From Hamadaea tsunoensis DSM 44101 (GTDB lineage: Bacteria; Actinomycetota; Actinomycetes; Mycobacteriales; Micromonosporaceae): 64,000 nucleotides of DNA. The translations under genes were made by a program, and so were the position numbers. The first letter of the stretch is position 1; each line of letters begins with the position of its first letter. Under the pieces are notes generated by a model. It did no database searches and had not been told where the DNA came from. It was given only the letters and a program-made list of their open reading frames with translations. Location of the stretch: assembly GCF_000428945.1 (NCBI RefSeq), contig NZ_AUAX01000002.1:434001-498000 (forward strand), written 5' to 3'. Below are positions 30,201-38,702 of the stretch, piece by piece.

Positions 30201-33200
30201 CGGCGTCCGCGAACCGGACGGGCTGCCGCACGTGCTCGACCCAGTACGCCGGGTCGGTGATCTCGCCGGCCGCCGCGACCGGGATCAGCGGCGCGTGGAA
30301 CGCGACGGAACGGACGGCGAGCTCGAACTCCGCGAGCATCGGCTCCATCAGCGGCGAGTGGAACGCATGGCTCACGGCGAGATCGCGTGTCTTCCATCCG
30401 CGGGCCTCGGCGAGCTTGCCGATCTCCGCCAGCGCTTCCAGTTCACCCGAGACGACCACCGAGTTCGGTGCGTTGACCGCCGCGATCCCCGCCCGGTCGG
30501 CGAATCCGGTGATGAGCGGCAGGACCTCGGCCTCGGACGCGCGTACGGCCAGCATGCCGCCGCCGGCCGGCAGCGCCTGCATCAGCCGCCCGCGCGCCGC
30601 CACGATCCGGGCGGCGTCGTCGAGCGACCAGACCCCGGCGACGTGGGCGGCGGTCAGCTCGCCGATCGAGTGCCCCGCCAGCAGGTCCGGCTTCACTCCG
30701 AACGACTCGGCGAGCCGGTACAGCGCGGTCTCGACGGCGAACAGCGCCGCCTGCGTATACACGGTCCGGTCGAGCCACTCCGCCGCCGCCGAACCCGGCT
30801 CGGCGAACACGACGTCGGCGACCCGGTGCGGGACGTGCCCCGCGAACACGAGATGCTCGTCCAGCGCTGCGGCCACGGCGTCGAACGCCGCCCGGTAGAC
30901 CGGAAACTCGGCTCGCAGTTCGCGGCCCATGCCGAGCCGCTGCGAGCCCTGCCCGGTGAACACGACGCCCAGCCGCCCCGGTACGACCTTTCCGACGACG
31001 GCCTGCGGGTGCTCCCGCCCGGCGGCGAGCGCTGCCAGAGCCTCGTCCGCCCCGTAACGCGTATTACTGAAAATGAGCGCGGCACGATGCTCCAGCGAGG
31101 CGCGGGTCCCGGCCAGCGACGAGCCGATGTCCACGACGCCGGCGGGCGGCAGATCGCGCGCGAGCGCGGCGGCCTGGCCCTGGACGGCGGCGGCCGAACG
31201 GCCGGACAGCAGCCACAGCGTGGGCTGGTCCGCCGCCGCCGCGGCGGGCGGCGCGGACAGCGCGGCCGGCGCTTCTTCCAGGATGAGGTGGGCGTTCGTC
31301 CCGCTGACGCCGAAGGAGGAGATCCCCGCGCGGCGGGGCCGCTCGGGCGACGACGGCCAGTCGCGGGCCGACGTCAGCAGCGAGACCGCGCCGGACGTCC
31401 AGTCCACATGCGACGAGGGTTCCGTGACGTGCAGGGTCTTCGGCATCTCCCGGTGGCGCAGCGACAGGATCAGCTTGATGACCCCGGCGACCCCGGCGGC
31501 GGCCTGCGCGTGCCCGATGTTGGACTTCAGCGAGCCCAGCCACAGCGGCGAGTCCGGGGACCGCCCCTGCCCGTAGGTGGCCAGCAGCGCCGACGCCTCG
31601 ATCGGGTCGCCCAGGGTGGTGCCGGTGCCGTGCCCCTCGACCAGGTCCACATCGGACGTCGTCAGGCCGGCCGACGCCAGGGCGCGGCGGATCACCCGCT
31701 GCTGCGCAGGCCCGCTCGGCGCCGTCAGGCCGTTGGACGCGCCGTCCTGGTTGATGGCCGAGCCCCGGACGACCGCGAGCACGGGGTGGCCGTTGCGGCG
31801 CGCGTCGGACAGCCGTTCCAGCAGGAGCAGGCCGGCCCCCTCGGACCAGCCGGTCCCGTCGGCCGCGTCCGAGTACGCCTTGCACCGGCCGTCCGGCGCG
31901 AGCCCGCGCTGCCGGGAGAACTCGATGAACGAGGTCGGCTGCGACATCACGGCGACCCCGCCGGCCAGCGCGAGCGAGCATTCGCCCTGCCGCAGCGACT
32001 GAGCCGCCAGGTGGATCGCGACCAGCGACGAGGAGCACGCGGTGTCGACGGTGACGGCCGGCCCTTCGAGCCCGAACGCGTACGCGACCCGGCCCGAGAC
32101 CACGCTGCCGGACGAGCCGATGCCGATGTAGCCTTCGGTCCCCTCCGGTACGCGACCGACACCGGACCCGTAGTCGTGGTACATCACCCCGGCGAACACG
32201 CCCGTGTCGGAACCCTGCAGCGACGTCGGGTCGAGCCCGGCCCGCTCCAGCGTCTCCCAGCCCAGTTCGAGCAGCAGCCGCTGCTGGGGGTCCATGGCCA
32301 GCGCCTCGCGGGGCGAGATGCCGAACAGCTCGTTGTCGAACAGGCCGGCGTCGTGCAGGAAGCCGCCGTGGCGTACATAGGAGGTGCCGTGGGCGGCCGG
32401 ATCGGGATCGTACAGCTCGTCGAGACGCCAGCCCCGGTCGTCGGGGAACTCGCTGACCGCGTCGCGCCCCTCGGCCAGCAGCCGCCACAGTTCGTCCGGT
32501 GTGGACACGTCGCCCGGCAGCCGGCAGGCCATCGCCACGATCGCGATCGGCTCGTCCACCGCCACCCGCGCGGCGTTGTCCGACGCGCGTACCGGGGCGG
32601 CCGCCGGTGCCCCGGTCAGCAGCGCGTGCAGGTGGTCGGCGAGCGCGTTCGGCGTCGGATGGTCGAACGCCACCGTCGCCGGCAGGACCAGCCCGGTCGC
32701 CGCCGCCAGCCGCGTACGCAGGGCGACGGCGTTCTGCGAGGTGAACCCGAGGTCCTTCAGCGCCCGCGCCGGGTCGAGGTCGGCCAGCCCGCTGACCGCG
32801 GCAGCGTGCTCCAGGACCAGGTCGAGCAGGTCGGCCCGGGACACGTCCGGCGCGACGGCCTCGACCCCGGCGGGCACGGTGTCGACCAGCCCCCGCAGCA
32901 GCGGCGGAACGCCGGCGCCGAACGCGGTGACATCGAGCCGGCCGGCGTACAGGACGGGTTCCCCGAGCGCGAGCGCGGCGTCGAACATCGCCATCCGGTC
33001 CCGGTCGCCCAGCGTACCGAGCCCGTCGGCGGCACCGAGCCAGAGCGCGGCCCGGCCACGCCCGCGACGGTCGAGGACGACGGCCTGCGAGCTTGGGTCC
33101 GCGGCGAGCACCACGAACGCCGCGACGTCCGGGAACAGCTCGTCGAGTTCGGCCGCCCGCCCGGCCGTGTCCACGACGGCATCCACGGCTTGCCCGTGCA

Positions 33201-35337
33201 GGTCGGCGAAGGACACCAGGCGGGCGCCCAACTCCTCCGCCAGGGCCGCTGCCGCCGGGTCCTCGGCGCCGCAGGCGCTGGCGAGGAGAACCTCACCGCT
33301 GCGCGCCAGATGCCGGGCGACCGTCGCACCGTCCACTGTGTCCGCCCCGGCGACCAGGGTCAGGCCCCAGGCCGGAACCGCCACATCGATCAGCGCCGCC
33401 ACCCGCTCCAGCCGGGGCACGAGCGCGATCCCACCGCGTACCGCGATCTGCGGCTCGCCGGCCGGCAGATCGGCCGGGACCTCCGCCGGAGCGACGCCGT
33501 CCACCAGCACGACGCCGTCGACCGTACGGGCGGCAGCCCACGCCGCCGCGACACCGGCATCGACGACCTCGGACTCCTCGACAGCGATCCCGCCGACGGC
33601 GGTGACCACCGTCAGACCCCCGTCCTCGGTCACGCCGTCGAACTCGTCCAGCGCGACGACCCGGTCAACCGGCCCGAGCACCCCGAAACGCGTATCACCG
33701 GATGGTGAAACAGGGACCCACGACAAGCGGAAGAGGGCGTCGTAGAAGAACGAGCCGGAGGCCCGCAGGCGAGCGGGAAGATCGAGCAGCACGTGCCTGG
33801 TGATCTTCCCCGAGGCCGTGCGCGGAATCCGGTCGATCTCGTACAGCTCTTCGGGAACCTTGAAAGGAGCGAGCCGTTCGCGACAGGCGGCGAGCAGTGC
33901 CTCGGCGTCGAAGCCGCCTGAGCCGGTGTCCTCGGCGGCCGGCACCAGGAACGCGACCACCACCTCGCCGAGGATGTCGTGCGGCTTGCCGACGACCGCG
34001 ACGTCCGCCACCCCGGGAACCGACCGCAGCACCTCCTCCACCTCGCCGGGGTGGATGTTCTCCCCGCCGCGGATGATCAGCTCCTTGATCCGCCCGGTGA
34101 TGCGGAAGTAGCCCGCCTCGTCGCGCCGCGCGAGATCACCGGTGTGGTACCAGCCGCCGGCCAGCGCGACCACCGTCGCCTCGGGCTGGTTGTGATACCC
34201 GGCCATGACGCTCGGGCCGCGCACCCACACCTCGCCCTCGGCGCCGTCGGCGACGTCCTGCCCCGTCTCGGGATCCACGACGCGTACGCCGAGACCCGGC
34301 ACGGGCAGCCCGCAGCTGCCCTCGACCCGGGCGCCGGTCGGCCAGTTGATCGTGATCGACCCGCACGTCTCCGTGCTCCCGTACGCGTCGAGCAGCGGCG
34401 CCCCGAACGCCTCCTCGAACGACCGCCGCAGGGCCGCCGTGGTGATCGCCCCGCCGACCAGGCACATCCGCAGCGCGGGCGCGGCGAACTCGGTCTCCCG
34501 CGCGGCCTGGACGAGATAGTGGTACATCGTCGGCACGCCGGCGAGGAACGTGGCATCCTCCTCGCGGACCGCGGCGAGAATGTCCTCGGCCGAGAAGCCG
34601 TCGACGATCCGCGCGGTCGCGCCCACGGCGGTGACACCCAGGACGCAGACGATGTGCGCCAGACTGTGGAACAGCGGCAGCGGCCAGACCACCCGGTCGT
34701 CGGCGGACAGCCCGGGAATGGGTACATAGCAGGCGGCCACCGACCACAGGCAGTTGCGCTGCGTGGACAGCACGCCTTTGGGCTTGCCGGTGGTCCCCGA
34801 GGTGTAGAGCATCCAGGCGACATCGTCGAGCCCGAGATCATCGCGCGCGGGCACGGGCGGCTCGGTCGTGGCCAGCCGCTCGAAGTCGAGAGTCCCGTCT
34901 CCTGTCTTCGCGCCCGCCTCCCGCGGCGCCCCACCGACGATCACCAGAGTCAGGTGCGGGCGCTCCGCCGCCAGCGCCCGGAACAACTCCAGATGCGCCT
35001 CGTCCGTCAGCACGAACCGCGCATCGCTGTCGTCCAGCATGTACGCGATCTCGCCCGCGGTCAGCCGCGGATTGATCGGCACCCCGACGCCGCCGGCCCG
35101 GACGATCGCGTGGTAGCTCTCGACCATCTCGACCCGGTTGCCCAGACAGATCGCGGCCCGGTCGCCCGGCTGCAACCGGTGCCCGGCGAGATGCCCCGCC
35201 AGCCGCCGCGTACGCGCCTCCAACTGCGCGTACGTCACAGCCCGGTACGCGTCCCGATAGGCGACCTTGTCGCCGCGTACCCGGGCGTGCTCGACGAGCA
35301 GCTCCGGCAGGGGACGGATCAAATCGGTACGCAGCAC
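21280..35337 (-). CDS. Type I PKS: adenylating loading module, module 1 (KS-AT-DH-ER-KR-ACP), module 2 (KS-AT-DH-KR-ACP)
   Basis: 4,685 residues. Residues about 1-520 are an AMP-forming carboxylate ligase ([11 protein letters not shown] near 175) whose first residues, LRTDLIRPL, resemble the AHBA-loading domains of ansamycin PKSs. Then come a degenerate KR-like spacer (about 540-830) and an ACP with GFTSQNAV near 866. Module 1: KS 927-1355 (Cys near 1101), malonyl AT (GHSIGE near 1558, HAFH), DH ([10 protein letters not shown] near 1824), ER (AGVNFRDVL near 2250, HAGTGGVG), KR (Tyr near 2692) and ACP (GFDSL near 2845). Module 2: KS from 2909, malonyl AT near 3549, DH near 3860, KR near 4275, ACP near 4561. 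A C-terminal docking domain follows. GTG 35337 is chosen for GAAAGGG seven bases upstream. Confidence 0.95.
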   Translation of the reverse strand: MLRTDLIRPLPELLVEHARVRGDKVAYRDAYRAVTYAQLEARTRRLAGHLAGHRLQPGDRAAICLGNRVEMVESYHAIVRAGGVGVPINPRLTAGEIAYMLDDSDARFVLTDEAHLELFRALAAERPHLTLVIVGGAPREAGAKTGDGTLDFERLATTEPPVPARDDLGLDDVAWMLYTSGTTGKPKGVLSTQRNCLWSVAACYVPIPGLSADDRVVWPLPLFHSLAHIVCVLGVTAVGATARIVDGFSAEDILAAVREEDATFLAGVPTMYHYLVQAARETEFAAPALRMCLVGGAITTAALRRSFEEAFGAPLLDAYGSTETCGSITINWPTGARVEGSCGLPVPGLGVRVVDPETGQDVADGAEGEVWVRGPSVMAGYHNQPEATVVALAGGWYHTGDLARRDEAGYFRITGRIKELIIRGGENIHPGEVEEVLRSVPGVADVAVVGKPHDILGEVVVAFLVPAAEDTGSGGFDAEALLAACRERLAPFKVPEELYEIDRIPRTASGKITRHVLLDLPARLRASGSFFYDALFRLSWVPVSPSGDTRFGVLGPVDRVVALDEFDGVTEDGGLTVVTAVGGIAVEESEVVDAGVAAAWAAARTVDGVVLVDGVAPAEVPADLPAGEPQIAVRGGIALVPRLERVAALIDVAVPAWGLTLVAGADTVDGATVARHLARSGEVLLASACGAEDPAAAALAEELGARLVSFADLHGQAVDAVVDTAGRAAELDELFPDVAAFVVLAADPSSQAVVLDRRGRGRAALWLGAADGLGTLGDRDRMAMFDAALALGEPVLYAGRLDVTAFGAGVPPLLRGLVDTVPAGVEAVAPDVSRADLLDLVLEHAAAVSGLADLDPARALKDLGFTSQNAVALRTRLAAATGLVLPATVAFDHPTPNALADHLHALLTGAPAAAPVRASDNAARVAVDEPIAIVAMACRLPGDVSTPDELWRLLAEGRDAVSEFPDDRGWRLDELYDPDPAAHGTSYVRHGGFLHDAGLFDNELFGISPREALAMDPQQRLLLELGWETLERAGLDPTSLQGSDTGVFAGVMYHDYGSGVGRVPEGTEGYIGIGSSGSVVSGRVAYAFGLEGPAVTVDTACSSSLVAIHLAAQSLRQGECSLALAGGVAVMSQPTSFIEFSRQRGLAPDGRCKAYSDAADGTGWSEGAGLLLLERLSDARRNGHPVLAVVRGSAINQDGASNGLTAPSGPAQQRVIRRALASAGLTTSDVDLVEGHGTGTTLGDPIEASALLATYGQGRSPDSPLWLGSLKSNIGHAQAAAGVAGVIKLILSLRHREMPKTLHVTEPSSHVDWTSGAVSLLTSARDWPSSPERPRRAGISSFGVSGTNAHLILEEAPAALSAPPAAAAADQPTLWLLSGRSAAAVQGQAAALARDLPPAGVVDIGSSLAGTRASLEHRAALIFSNTRYGADEALAALAAGREHPQAVVGKVVPGRLGVVFTGQGSQRLGMGRELRAEFPVYRAAFDAVAAALDEHLVFAGHVPHRVADVVFAEPGSAAAEWLDRTVYTQAALFAVETALYRLAESFGVKPDLLAGHSIGELTAAHVAGVWSLDDAARIVAARGRLMQALPAGGGMLAVRASEAEVLPLITGFADRAGIAAVNAPNSVVVSGELEALAEIGKLAEARGWKTRDLAVSHAFHSPLMEPMLAEFELAVRSVAFHAPLIPVAAAGEITDPAYWVEHVRQPVRFADAVRHMRDKGVRTFLEAGPGGVLTALVPQTAEDANAIPMLPDALAAIARLAVSGVDVTLPAGNPVDLPVYAFQRRRFWLLPSDEPLVGVPVELPDGGVVLTGVLSRYAYRWLADHGIGGDVVVPGAALVELALRAGEAVGVPNVGELIVEAPLVLSEPRRIRVTATAEGTFAIHAQADGGAWVRHASGNLTKEQTEPAAAPVETGASWPPADAEPVDVTDFYESQAAAGYAYGPAFQGLRAAWRRGSELFAEIGLPEGNSAGAYLVHPALLDAALHATKAGAPQDEQPRMPFAFTGISLYATGATTLRVRAESIGGTGGDLGSEISVHATDPAGGPVFSVASLKLRAAAGDRAQAAGTDGLYRLEWTPADLADPGTGGGEQPVRVHVLEDLPGVLAELQRESDEPLVVVTRGAVAVHSGAEVRDPAAAAAWGLVRSAQSENPGAVTLLDADGPVAAALAARVAATDEPQLALRNGVAYAPRLARTPAELVPPAQPRWMLDQPEGATSLSDLRLVPVADTPPAPGQVAIAVRAAGVNFRDVLVSLGMVPGQTGLGGEAAGVVLATGKGVKGLKKGDRVYGMIGDFGAFGPVAVTDARLVAPIPAGWTYAQAAGVPIAYLTALYGLVDLAGIAPGQKILVHAGTGGVGSALIRLARHFGAEVYATASPAKWPKLRELGLDDDHIASSRDAGFRDKFGGPSSGSGSSDSGSSGGGMDVVVNSLAGELTDASFDVLRDGGTFLELGKTDIRPAESAPRGIAYRAYDVRDAGPERLGELLAELRRIGIEPPEVSTWDVRRAPEALRHLSMARHTGKVVLTVPRTLDPDGTVLVTGGTGTLGALVARRLIERHGVRHLLLLSRQGEQAPGADELRSELIGLLQEGTHQKPGTVTFAAVDAGDRDALAAVIAAVPARHPLTAVVHTAGVVDDATIPALNPRRLAKVLAPKADAARHLHELTEGHDLAAFLLFSSAAGVLGNPGQGNYAAANAYLDGLATIRHAQGLPATSVAWGLWAQKSGMTAGMDAAAVERTRRDGVKAMSTEDGLARFDRAFTGPDAALTAADLDLRGRAEVPHLLRGLVRTTRRSASAQPGGAQPLGSQPAASLPALLDLVRAEAATVLGHSRTDAVTADRAFKEAGFDSLTAVELRNRLLAKTGLKLPATLVFDYPTPAVLAQYLLTAMGGGAASAPDSPADAAAQTGESEEPIAIVSLACRFPGGVAFPHGIDDPEDLWRLLAEGRDAMTDFPADRGWNLDTLFDPDPDTPGTTYARRGAFLDAAAFDAGFFGISPREALAMDPQQRLLLEVSWEVFERAGVNPQTLAGQNVGVYSGVINHDYALRLRSAGGGSAELEGYRLTGISGSVASGRVAYALGLEGPAVTVDTACSSSLVAVHLAAQALRRGECTMALAGGVTVMATPDNFIEFARQRGLAPDGLCKAFAAGADGTAWAEGVGVLLLTRLSEAERRGLPVLAVVRGSAVNQDGASNGLTAPNGPSQQRVIRQALAAAGLHPAEVDAVEAHGTGTALGDPIEAQALLATYGQDRPEQSPLWLGSVKSNIGHTQGAAGVAGMIKMILALRHGVLPATLYAGEPTPHVDWSSGAVSLLQEAQPWPASDRPRRAGVSSFGVSGTNAHIIIEEAPGTQPAEALPVSAPPAGAVPVVAWPVSARSAAALQVQAARLADHVAAARPEPVDVAYTLAERRARLDERLVVVGTPETLADTLRGFAAGSAAGGAVVTGSPVDGQVAVLFTGQGAQRVGMGAGLYEAYPVFAAAFDEVTAALDEHLVAAGHVPHRLADVIFAEPGSEPASWLDRTVYTQAALFAVEAALFRLAASWGVRPDVLAGHSIGELTAAYVAGVWNLADAARIVAARGRLMQALPDGGGMLAVRATEADVQQLLPADSAAVVGSEAVDIAAVNGPSAVVVSGAVDALDRIAAAAEERGWKTRRLSVSHAFHSPLMEPMLDEFAAVASRLSYAEPSIPVVSNVTGRLAAEGELTDPAYWVRHVRGAVRFHDGVRVLLDRGVTTMVEIGPDAVLTALAQEAFADDAPAAVALLRRGQPEPVTLLTALARLHVRGVAVDWTGPMPGGRLTHLPPYAFQHARYWPEPERPTADAAWLGLRPMAHPILGAALDGANGEGLVLSGRLSPNGQPWLADHVINGTVLLPGTAFLELAARAADEAGLSGVDDLVVEAPLALPAGSGPWEPVQLQVTVTGTEVAVYARPTGADTWTRHAAGTLSGSDSADLPAELSGAWPPAGAEAVDLTGFYENHRSNGYGYGPAFQGLRAVWRLDGDTYADVRLPVTGSGPEYLLHPALLDAALHATSFGAVPPAASSSAEGPLVPFGWSGVTIHATGATEVRVRVRPVGERAVRLDLFDQAGAVVATVAELSFRPVGRVTATDALFQVGWTAVPLPADAAIDAADDIVVHATGAPGAGTPQRVRELTGGVLAALQEFLAGDHDRKIAIVTRQAVAVVPGEDVDPAGAAVWGLVRTAQAENPGRILLIDTDSQDGVESGTAGRAVATGEPQLALRNGSAFVPRLGRWTGGTGATDGTGETDGTDDAGISFDPAGTVLVTGASGTLGGLVARHLVAARGVRKLLLVSRGAPSAELIADLTAAGAEVRAAAADCADREALADVLRSEHLAAVFHIAGTLDDGVLAAQDADRLDTVLRPKADAAWHLHELAGEVGAFVLFSSIAGVLGNPGQANYSAANAYLDGLAEHRRAQGLPATSVAWGVWDVDSAMTRRVRGGRTPVGALPVEAALTALDTALALPDARFVAARLDLRAEHPLLGVRRTRRSVASAAAAPDGLAGRLAALAAPERTAYLLELVTGEVAAVLGHDDGTRMGPAQAFKDAGFDSLAAVELRNRLTAATGVRLPATLVFDHPTPAAIARLLDGQIGAPAARPATGVLADLDRLERLLADPAGGPIADEAVRTRAAALLKTLSGRAAEKDAADDLSDITDATDDDLFALVESELGRA
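28079..28128 (-). other. Ser/Gly low-complexity insertion inside the module 1 ER domain
   Basis: Between FRDKFGG and [10 protein letters not shown] the ER carries about 15 extra residues, [14 protein letters not shown] and neighbours. Typical ER domains have only a short GGRG-like turn here. The DNA is an imperfect repeat of GGAGGAGCCGCT on the plus strand, so it probably arose by slippage. The insertion lies in a surface loop of the nucleotide-binding subdomain, so activity may be retained. Confidence 0.8.
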
Positions 35338-35390
35338 GGCCACACCCTTTCGTCGGTGTCGTGCTGCCCAGTCTTGCGAGGATCGGCGGT

Positions 35391-35434
35391 CGTCGAACCC
35401 CTGGTGATCCCCTGATGATCCCCAGAGGATCCCC
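35391..35434 (-). promoter_or_regulatory. Four 11-bp direct repeats upstream of the PKS operon (SARP-like operator)
   Basis: On the minus strand the units are GGGGATCCTCT, GGGGATCATCA, GGGGATCACCA and GGGGTTCGACG, immediately adjacent. They lie 54-97 bp upstream of the PKS1 start. Heptamers repeated every 11 bp near the -35 region are the known recognition pattern of SARP (OmpR-like) activators of antibiotic clusters. No SARP gene is in the window. The promoter hexamers are not clear (TTCGAC, 16 bp, AAGACT is possible). Confidence 0.65.
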
Positions 35435-35671
35435 CTACGACGTCTTCGAGACTCGACGAACGCTGCCGGACGACGCGTATCGGCGAGGTTCCGGTCGGGC
35501 ATGGGGCGCTGGGCGGCGTACCGCACCTGAACTGCCCGATCGCCGAGAAGACGAGTGACAGAGAGATCTATTCAACCGATGATCGTCAATGCATCCCGTT
35601 CATGCGGCGTGTGCCGGCGGCGCCGTTCTACGGAGCCCGCGAGAAGGACGCCCTCAGCGGCGAGCCGAGGA
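35435..35671. other. Intergenic stretch without a recognisable gene
   Basis: Together with 35338-35434 this forms the 334-bp gap between the PKS operon start and the DUF4279-like gene. Apart from the SARP-like repeats, I see no convincing gene, hairpin or repeat. It can contain the rest of the PKS regulatory region and the 3' end of the neighbouring transcript. Confidence 0.5.
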
Positions 35672-36190
35672 TCAGGATGCGAATTGGTGACAACTGAGCC
35701 ACAGCCCCAGGTCGGAAAGCCGTCGCAGCGTCTCGGCGCTGAGCTGCAGTTCCGGGAATGCCAGTACAAGGTGGTTGGCCGCGTCTCGATCCGAGGTCAA
35801 CTCGATGAAGACGTTGATGCCTGCCACCAGACCCAGCGACTCACAGGCGTGCCGCAACCTGTCGGCATACGGCTCGATGATGTCGAGGAGTTCGCCGAGA
35901 ACGGCGTCGGTGCCGAACTCGGCGCGCGATGATATATCGACAGCCCACGCGCTTTGCGAACCTACACCGGAGCCCGCACGCTGCGTCCGGCTTGGAGTGA
36001 TGCCGGTGATACGCGTTACCTCCGCGGGGTCGAACCTCGATGCCAGGTCATCATCGGGCCGCGCCGCGACGAGCAGATAGGCGCTCTGAACACACCGTGG
36101 CTGCACCACGGAACCGGTGCTGGTGCGTACCCGCCGATCCACCGCGCCTCCCCTACGGCTCCGCCAGAAGCTGTCGACGTCGTTGATCAA
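35672..36190 (-). CDS. DUF4279-like protein
   Basis: Up to 172 residues. The core from about residue 37, AYLLVAARPDDDLASRFDP, followed by AEVTRITGITPSRT and a C-terminal LRRLSDLGLWLSC, matches the layout of DUF4279 proteins, small alpha/beta proteins of unknown role often found as immunity-like or standalone accessory genes. The start is uncertain: TTG 36190 gives the longest form, and GTG 36109 would begin just before the conserved core. It is not obviously part of an operon, and no function can be given. Confidence 0.65.
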   Translation of the reverse strand: MINDVDSFWRSRRGGAVDRRVRTSTGSVVQPRCVQSAYLLVAARPDDDLASRFDPAEVTRITGITPSRTQRAGSGVGSQSAWAVDISSRAEFGTDAVLGELLDIIEPYADRLRHACESLGLVAGINVFIELTSDRDAANHLVLAFPELQLSAETLRRLSDLGLWLSCHQFAS

Positions 36191-36251
36191 TCACGCTCGT
36201 CCCGTTCGAGGATCGCACATCGTGTCATGGGGGCGAATTCCTCTCATATAT

Positions 36252-36270
36252 GTCGACGGAAACCGTCGAC
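36252..36270. other. Perfect 8-bp hairpin GTCGACGG-AAA-CCGTCGAC
   Basis: GTCGACGG (36252-36259) and CCGTCGAC (36263-36270) form a perfect stem with a 3-nt AAA loop, preceded by the AT-rich CTCTCATATAT. It lies in a 249-bp gene-free stretch between two minus-strand genes. It may terminate the ABM-like gene or act as an operator of the DUF4279-like gene. No T-tract is adjacent. Confidence 0.5.
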
Positions 36271-36439
36271 CTCGGCTCAGTCGTAACGTGCCACGAATGG
36301 ACGTGACGGCCGATCGGCGAGGATCTTCCGCATGGTCACGGGCCAGGTGGTCTACCCTCATCCAGGCCGTCGTGTCCACATGCGACAGATCGGCCCATCT
36401 GCCACCCACCCGGCCAGCGTCGCCGATTACGTGGCCCTC

Positions 36440-36787
36440 TCAGCTGCCGGGGGCCGCGGTGAAGTCGTACGCGCGCTCCACCCGGGCGATTTCGACGCGG
36501 TAGCGCGCCAGCCACCGATGCCGGCCGAGCTCCTGGGCCTCCAGGTGTTCGGGGTGCTGCTTCCAAGCACGGATCGCCTCATCATCGGCGTAGTAGATGA
36601 CCACGAGGTCGCTGCCGTCCGGTAGGACGGCGGACTCCCGGCCGAGGTATCCGGGCTGAGCCTCCGCGAGCTCCACCATGCGCTGATTCATGGCGGCATA
36701 GCCGTCGGGGTCGATCCCGCTCGGAGTGATCGTGAAGATGGCGACGTGGTAGGGCGGTTCGGGCCGCACGCCGTAAGGAGTGGTCAC
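36440..36787 (-). CDS. ABM-superfamily (antibiotic biosynthesis monooxygenase-like) protein
   Basis: About 115 residues in the dimeric ferredoxin-like fold. It begins YHVAIFTITP and continues with GYAAMNQRMVELAEAQPGYL and DLVVIYYADDEAIRAWKQHP, the usual pattern of ABM-domain proteins that act as cofactor-free oxygenases, heme-degrading enzymes or unknown stress proteins. GTG 36787 is chosen because the upstream extension does not look coding. TACCAT lies a few bases upstream, so the message may be leaderless. It has no clear operon partner. Confidence 0.75.
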   Translation of the reverse strand: MTTPYGVRPEPPYHVAIFTITPSGIDPDGYAAMNQRMVELAEAQPGYLGRESAVLPDGSDLVVIYYADDEAIRAWKQHPEHLEAQELGRHRWLARYRVEIARVERAYDFTAAPGS

Positions 36788-36910
36788 ACCGTATGGTACT
36801 TGCCGATGATCGGCTGGCGTCACAAGAGTCGGCCGACGGTGGTCACATACCGGTGTGTCGTCGGCGACGCAGGAGCCGAACACTTCAGCGGGCAGTCGTT
36901 GCGCGATGTT

Positions 36911-37118
36911 GCTTATGGCAGGCCACCGGTGAGGAAGGGGATCAGGAGGGCGATCACCGCTGCGGGGTTCTCTATCTGCGGGTAATGGCCGATGGCTGGT
37001 TCGCCGTCAAGCAGGGCCACGACGGCGCCTGGGATCCGTTCGGATGCGCGGCAGGACAGGGGCGCCGCCGACGGGGTCCGCCGGTCCCCAGACGAAGAGC
37101 ATCGGCCCCGGGTAGGTT
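36911..37118 (-). pseudogene. C-terminal remnant of an alpha/beta hydrolase with a frameshift
   Basis: Read on the minus strand, the segment encodes MLFVWGPADPVGGAPVLPRI, the acid-residue region of haloalkane-dehalogenase-like hydrolases. After a shift of frame near 37040 it continues as AVVALLDGEPAIGHYPQIEN, which carries the catalytic His, then PAAVIALLIPFL and a TAA stop. The N-terminal two thirds with the nucleophile are absent; upstream DNA is the promoter of the next gene. The reading is a decayed gene fragment. Confidence 0.75.
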
Positions 37119-37131
37119 CGTGTCGTTTGCC

Positions 37132-37157
37132 TTGACACCAGCGTCAACGTCTACCGT
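37132..37157 (+). promoter_or_regulatory. Promoter of the LLM oxidoreductase gene with a TTGAC/GTCAA inverted repeat
   Basis: TTGACACCAGCGTCAA (37132-37147) is an inverted repeat of TTGAC around six bases, the look of a MerR-family operator. TACCGT (37152-37157) is a good -10, only six bases before the GTG start, which implies a leaderless transcript. The spacer between TTGACA and TACCGT is 14 bp, so TTGACA may be operator rather than -35. Confidence 0.5.
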
Positions 37158-37163
37158 CACCCC

Positions 37164-38021
37164 GTGAAGTACGCGATCAGCTACAGCCCGCCGCATCACG
37201 GCGTCGACCCCGACGTCCTCGTCGCGTACGCGCGAACGGCGGAGGAGTTCGGGTTCGAGGGGATCTACCTGCCCGAGCATGTCGTCCTGTACCCGGGCGC
37301 GACGATCGGCGGCTGGGAAATCCCGCCGGACCTGCCCTACCTCGACCCTCTCGACGCGCTGGCCTTCGTGGCCGCGGCCACCGACCGGCTGCTACTGGGC
37401 ACAGGCGTGCTGCTCCTGCCCTACCACCATCCCGTCGTGCTGGCCAAGCGGCTGGCCACACTGGACGTGCTGGCTCGGGGCCGGATGCGGCTGCTGACCG
37501 TCGGCCTCGGCGCACTGCCCGGCGAGGCCGCCGCGACCGGGGTCGACTTCGCCAGCCGCGGCCGCCGGGCCGACGAGGCGATCGACGTCCTGCGGCTGCT
37601 GTGGGCGGGCGGCACGGACGGCGCCGAGTTCCACGGCGAGTTCTTCGACTTCACCGGGCTCGTCAGCTTCCCGAAGCCGTACCGGGCGGCGACTCTGCCG
37701 ATCCACGTCGGTGGATCCAGCCGGGCCGCCGCAAGGCGAGCCGGAAGCCGTGGTGACGGCTACTTCCCCGGCGGCCTCCTCCCGCCCGACGAGCGGGCCG
37801 CCCAACTGCGGATCGCCCGCGAGGCCGCCGCCTCGGCCGGACGTGACCCGGCAGAGCTGGAGTACACGCGTACCGCGTCGATGGACCTGACCGCGGGGGG
37901 ATCTGCGGCGCTCGCGGCCCAGGGCGTCACCAGGGTGGTCGTCGGCTGCACGGCGACGGATCCGGCCGAACAACGCGAAGAGATGTACGCATTCGCCGAA
38001 CGGCATGGTCTGTTGCCCTGA
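37164..38021 (+). CDS. LLM-class (F420-dependent type) oxidoreductase
   Basis: 285 residues of the bacterial luciferase-like TIM barrel. Diagnostic parts are EFGFEGIYLPEHV near residue 30, DPLDALAFVAAATDRLLLGT near 65, GRMRLLTVGLG and the C-terminal PIHVGGSSRAAARRA. In actinomycetes such enzymes usually use coenzyme F420 and reduce or oxidise small organic substrates; the substrate is unknown here. The start GTG has a -10 element six bases before it, suggesting leaderless expression. A pair of 16-bp direct repeats follows the gene. Confidence 0.88.
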   Translation: MKYAISYSPPHHGVDPDVLVAYARTAEEFGFEGIYLPEHVVLYPGATIGGWEIPPDLPYLDPLDALAFVAAATDRLLLGTGVLLLPYHHPVVLAKRLATLDVLARGRMRLLTVGLGALPGEAAATGVDFASRGRRADEAIDVLRLLWAGGTDGAEFHGEFFDFTGLVSFPKPYRAATLPIHVGGSSRAAARRAGSRGDGYFPGGLLPPDERAAQLRIAREAAASAGRDPAELEYTRTASMDLTAGGSAALAAQGVTRVVVGCTATDPAEQREEMYAFAERHGLLP

Positions 38022-38045
38022 CCGGGCTGGCGCGATGTGAGCCGT

Positions 38046-38078
38046 TTACATCCACGAGGGCGTTACATCCACGAGGGC
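38046..38078 (+). repeat. Tandem direct repeat TTACATCCACGAGGGC
   Basis: Two perfect 16-bp copies (38046-38061, 38063-38078) separated by one base, in the 72-bp gap between the convergent LLM and MarR genes. The position, after both stops, argues against a promoter operator. Confidence 0.85.
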
Positions 38079-38093
38079 AGGATTGATCCGTTC

Positions 38094-38591
38094 TCAGGCC
38101 TGGTCGCCGAGGGCGAGCAGGACGTTGCGGAGGGCGTCGACCGCCGTCCGCCGCACCTCCACCGGTACACGTTCCAACGCCGCAGCCTGCGCCTCGGTCG
38201 CCGCCCGGACGGCCTGCTCGGCGAGGGCGACTCCGGTCGAGGTGAGGCGTACCCAGGCGCTGCGGGCGTCTTCCTGATGCGCCTCGCGATCGACTAGGCC
38301 GGCTTCGGTGAGGCGGCGCAGCACGTTACTCGTCCCGCCGGAGGAGAGCAGTAGCCGAGCGGTCAACTCCGACGGGCGCAGACGGTAGGGCGGGCCGCTC
38401 GAACGGAGCACGGCGAGGATGTCGTACTCGGCTTTGGTCAGGCCGAACGGGGCCAGCGCCGTAGCGGCGCAGTCGCCCAGGATCGCGGCGAGGCGGCCGG
38501 CGCGCTTGGCCAGCGCCAACTCTTCGCCCACGACGCCGGGCAGCTCACGGTCCCAGGCGGCGGCGATCACATCGGTCGAATCCCTGCTCAC
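38094..38591 (-). CDS. MarR-family transcriptional regulator
   Basis: 165 residues. The winged helix spans LRPSELTARLLLSSGGTSNV, LRRLTEAGLVDRE and the wing DARSAWVRLTSTG. It is divergent from the amidohydrolase gene with 111 bp between the starts. That gap contains a triple 11-bp repeat and a 30-bp imperfect palindrome, so this regulator probably controls the amidohydrolase gene and itself (inference). The effector is unknown. Confidence 0.88.
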   Translation of the reverse strand: MSRDSTDVIAAAWDRELPGVVGEELALAKRAGRLAAILGDCAATALAPFGLTKAEYDILAVLRSSGPPYRLRPSELTARLLLSSGGTSNVLRRLTEAGLVDREAHQEDARSAWVRLTSTGVALAEQAVRAATEAQAAALERVPVEVRRTAVDALRNVLLALGDQA

Positions 38592-38621
38592 GCCCCCGAT
38601 GGTAAATCAGGCAGGGACCGT

Positions 38622-38654
38622 GTCACATCTGGGTCGCATCCGGGTCACATCCGG
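38622..38654 (+). promoter_or_regulatory. Three 11-bp direct repeats upstream of the amidohydrolase gene
   Basis: GTCACATCTGG, GTCGCATCCGG and GTCACATCCGG are adjacent and helically phased. TGATAC, a possible -10, follows 10 bp later at 38665-38670. The phasing resembles OmpR/SARP-type operators; an alternative is a simple slippage repeat. Confidence 0.6.
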
Positions 38655-38667
38655 GCAGCCTTCGTGA

Positions 38668-38697
38668 TACCTTTTCAGAAAGCTTTTAAGAAAGGTA
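38668..38697. promoter_or_regulatory. 30-bp imperfect palindrome (candidate MarR operator)
   Basis: The sequence begins TACCTTT, ends AAAGGTA and has AAAGCTTT at its exact centre; 22 of 30 positions are symmetric. It ends five bases before the amidohydrolase ATG and includes the AAGAAAGG Shine-Dalgarno. MarR dimers bind AT-rich imperfect palindromes of this kind. Confidence 0.6.
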
Positions 38698-38702
38698 TAC
38701 AC

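Noticed and set aside
21568-33708. A very long plus-strand open frame antisense to PKS1
   Set aside because: High-GC coding DNA leaves long stop-free antisense frames. Its translation is Arg/Gly/Pro-rich with no domain, while the minus strand gives a perfect PKS.
35391-35434. CRISPR-like reading of the tandem repeats
   Set aside because: Units are 11 bp, adjacent and without spacers; they fit an operator array, not a CRISPR.
36332-36625. A plus-strand open frame across the ABM-like gene and its downstream region
   Set aside because: It has no recognised motif and overlaps the well-supported minus-strand ABM-like protein.
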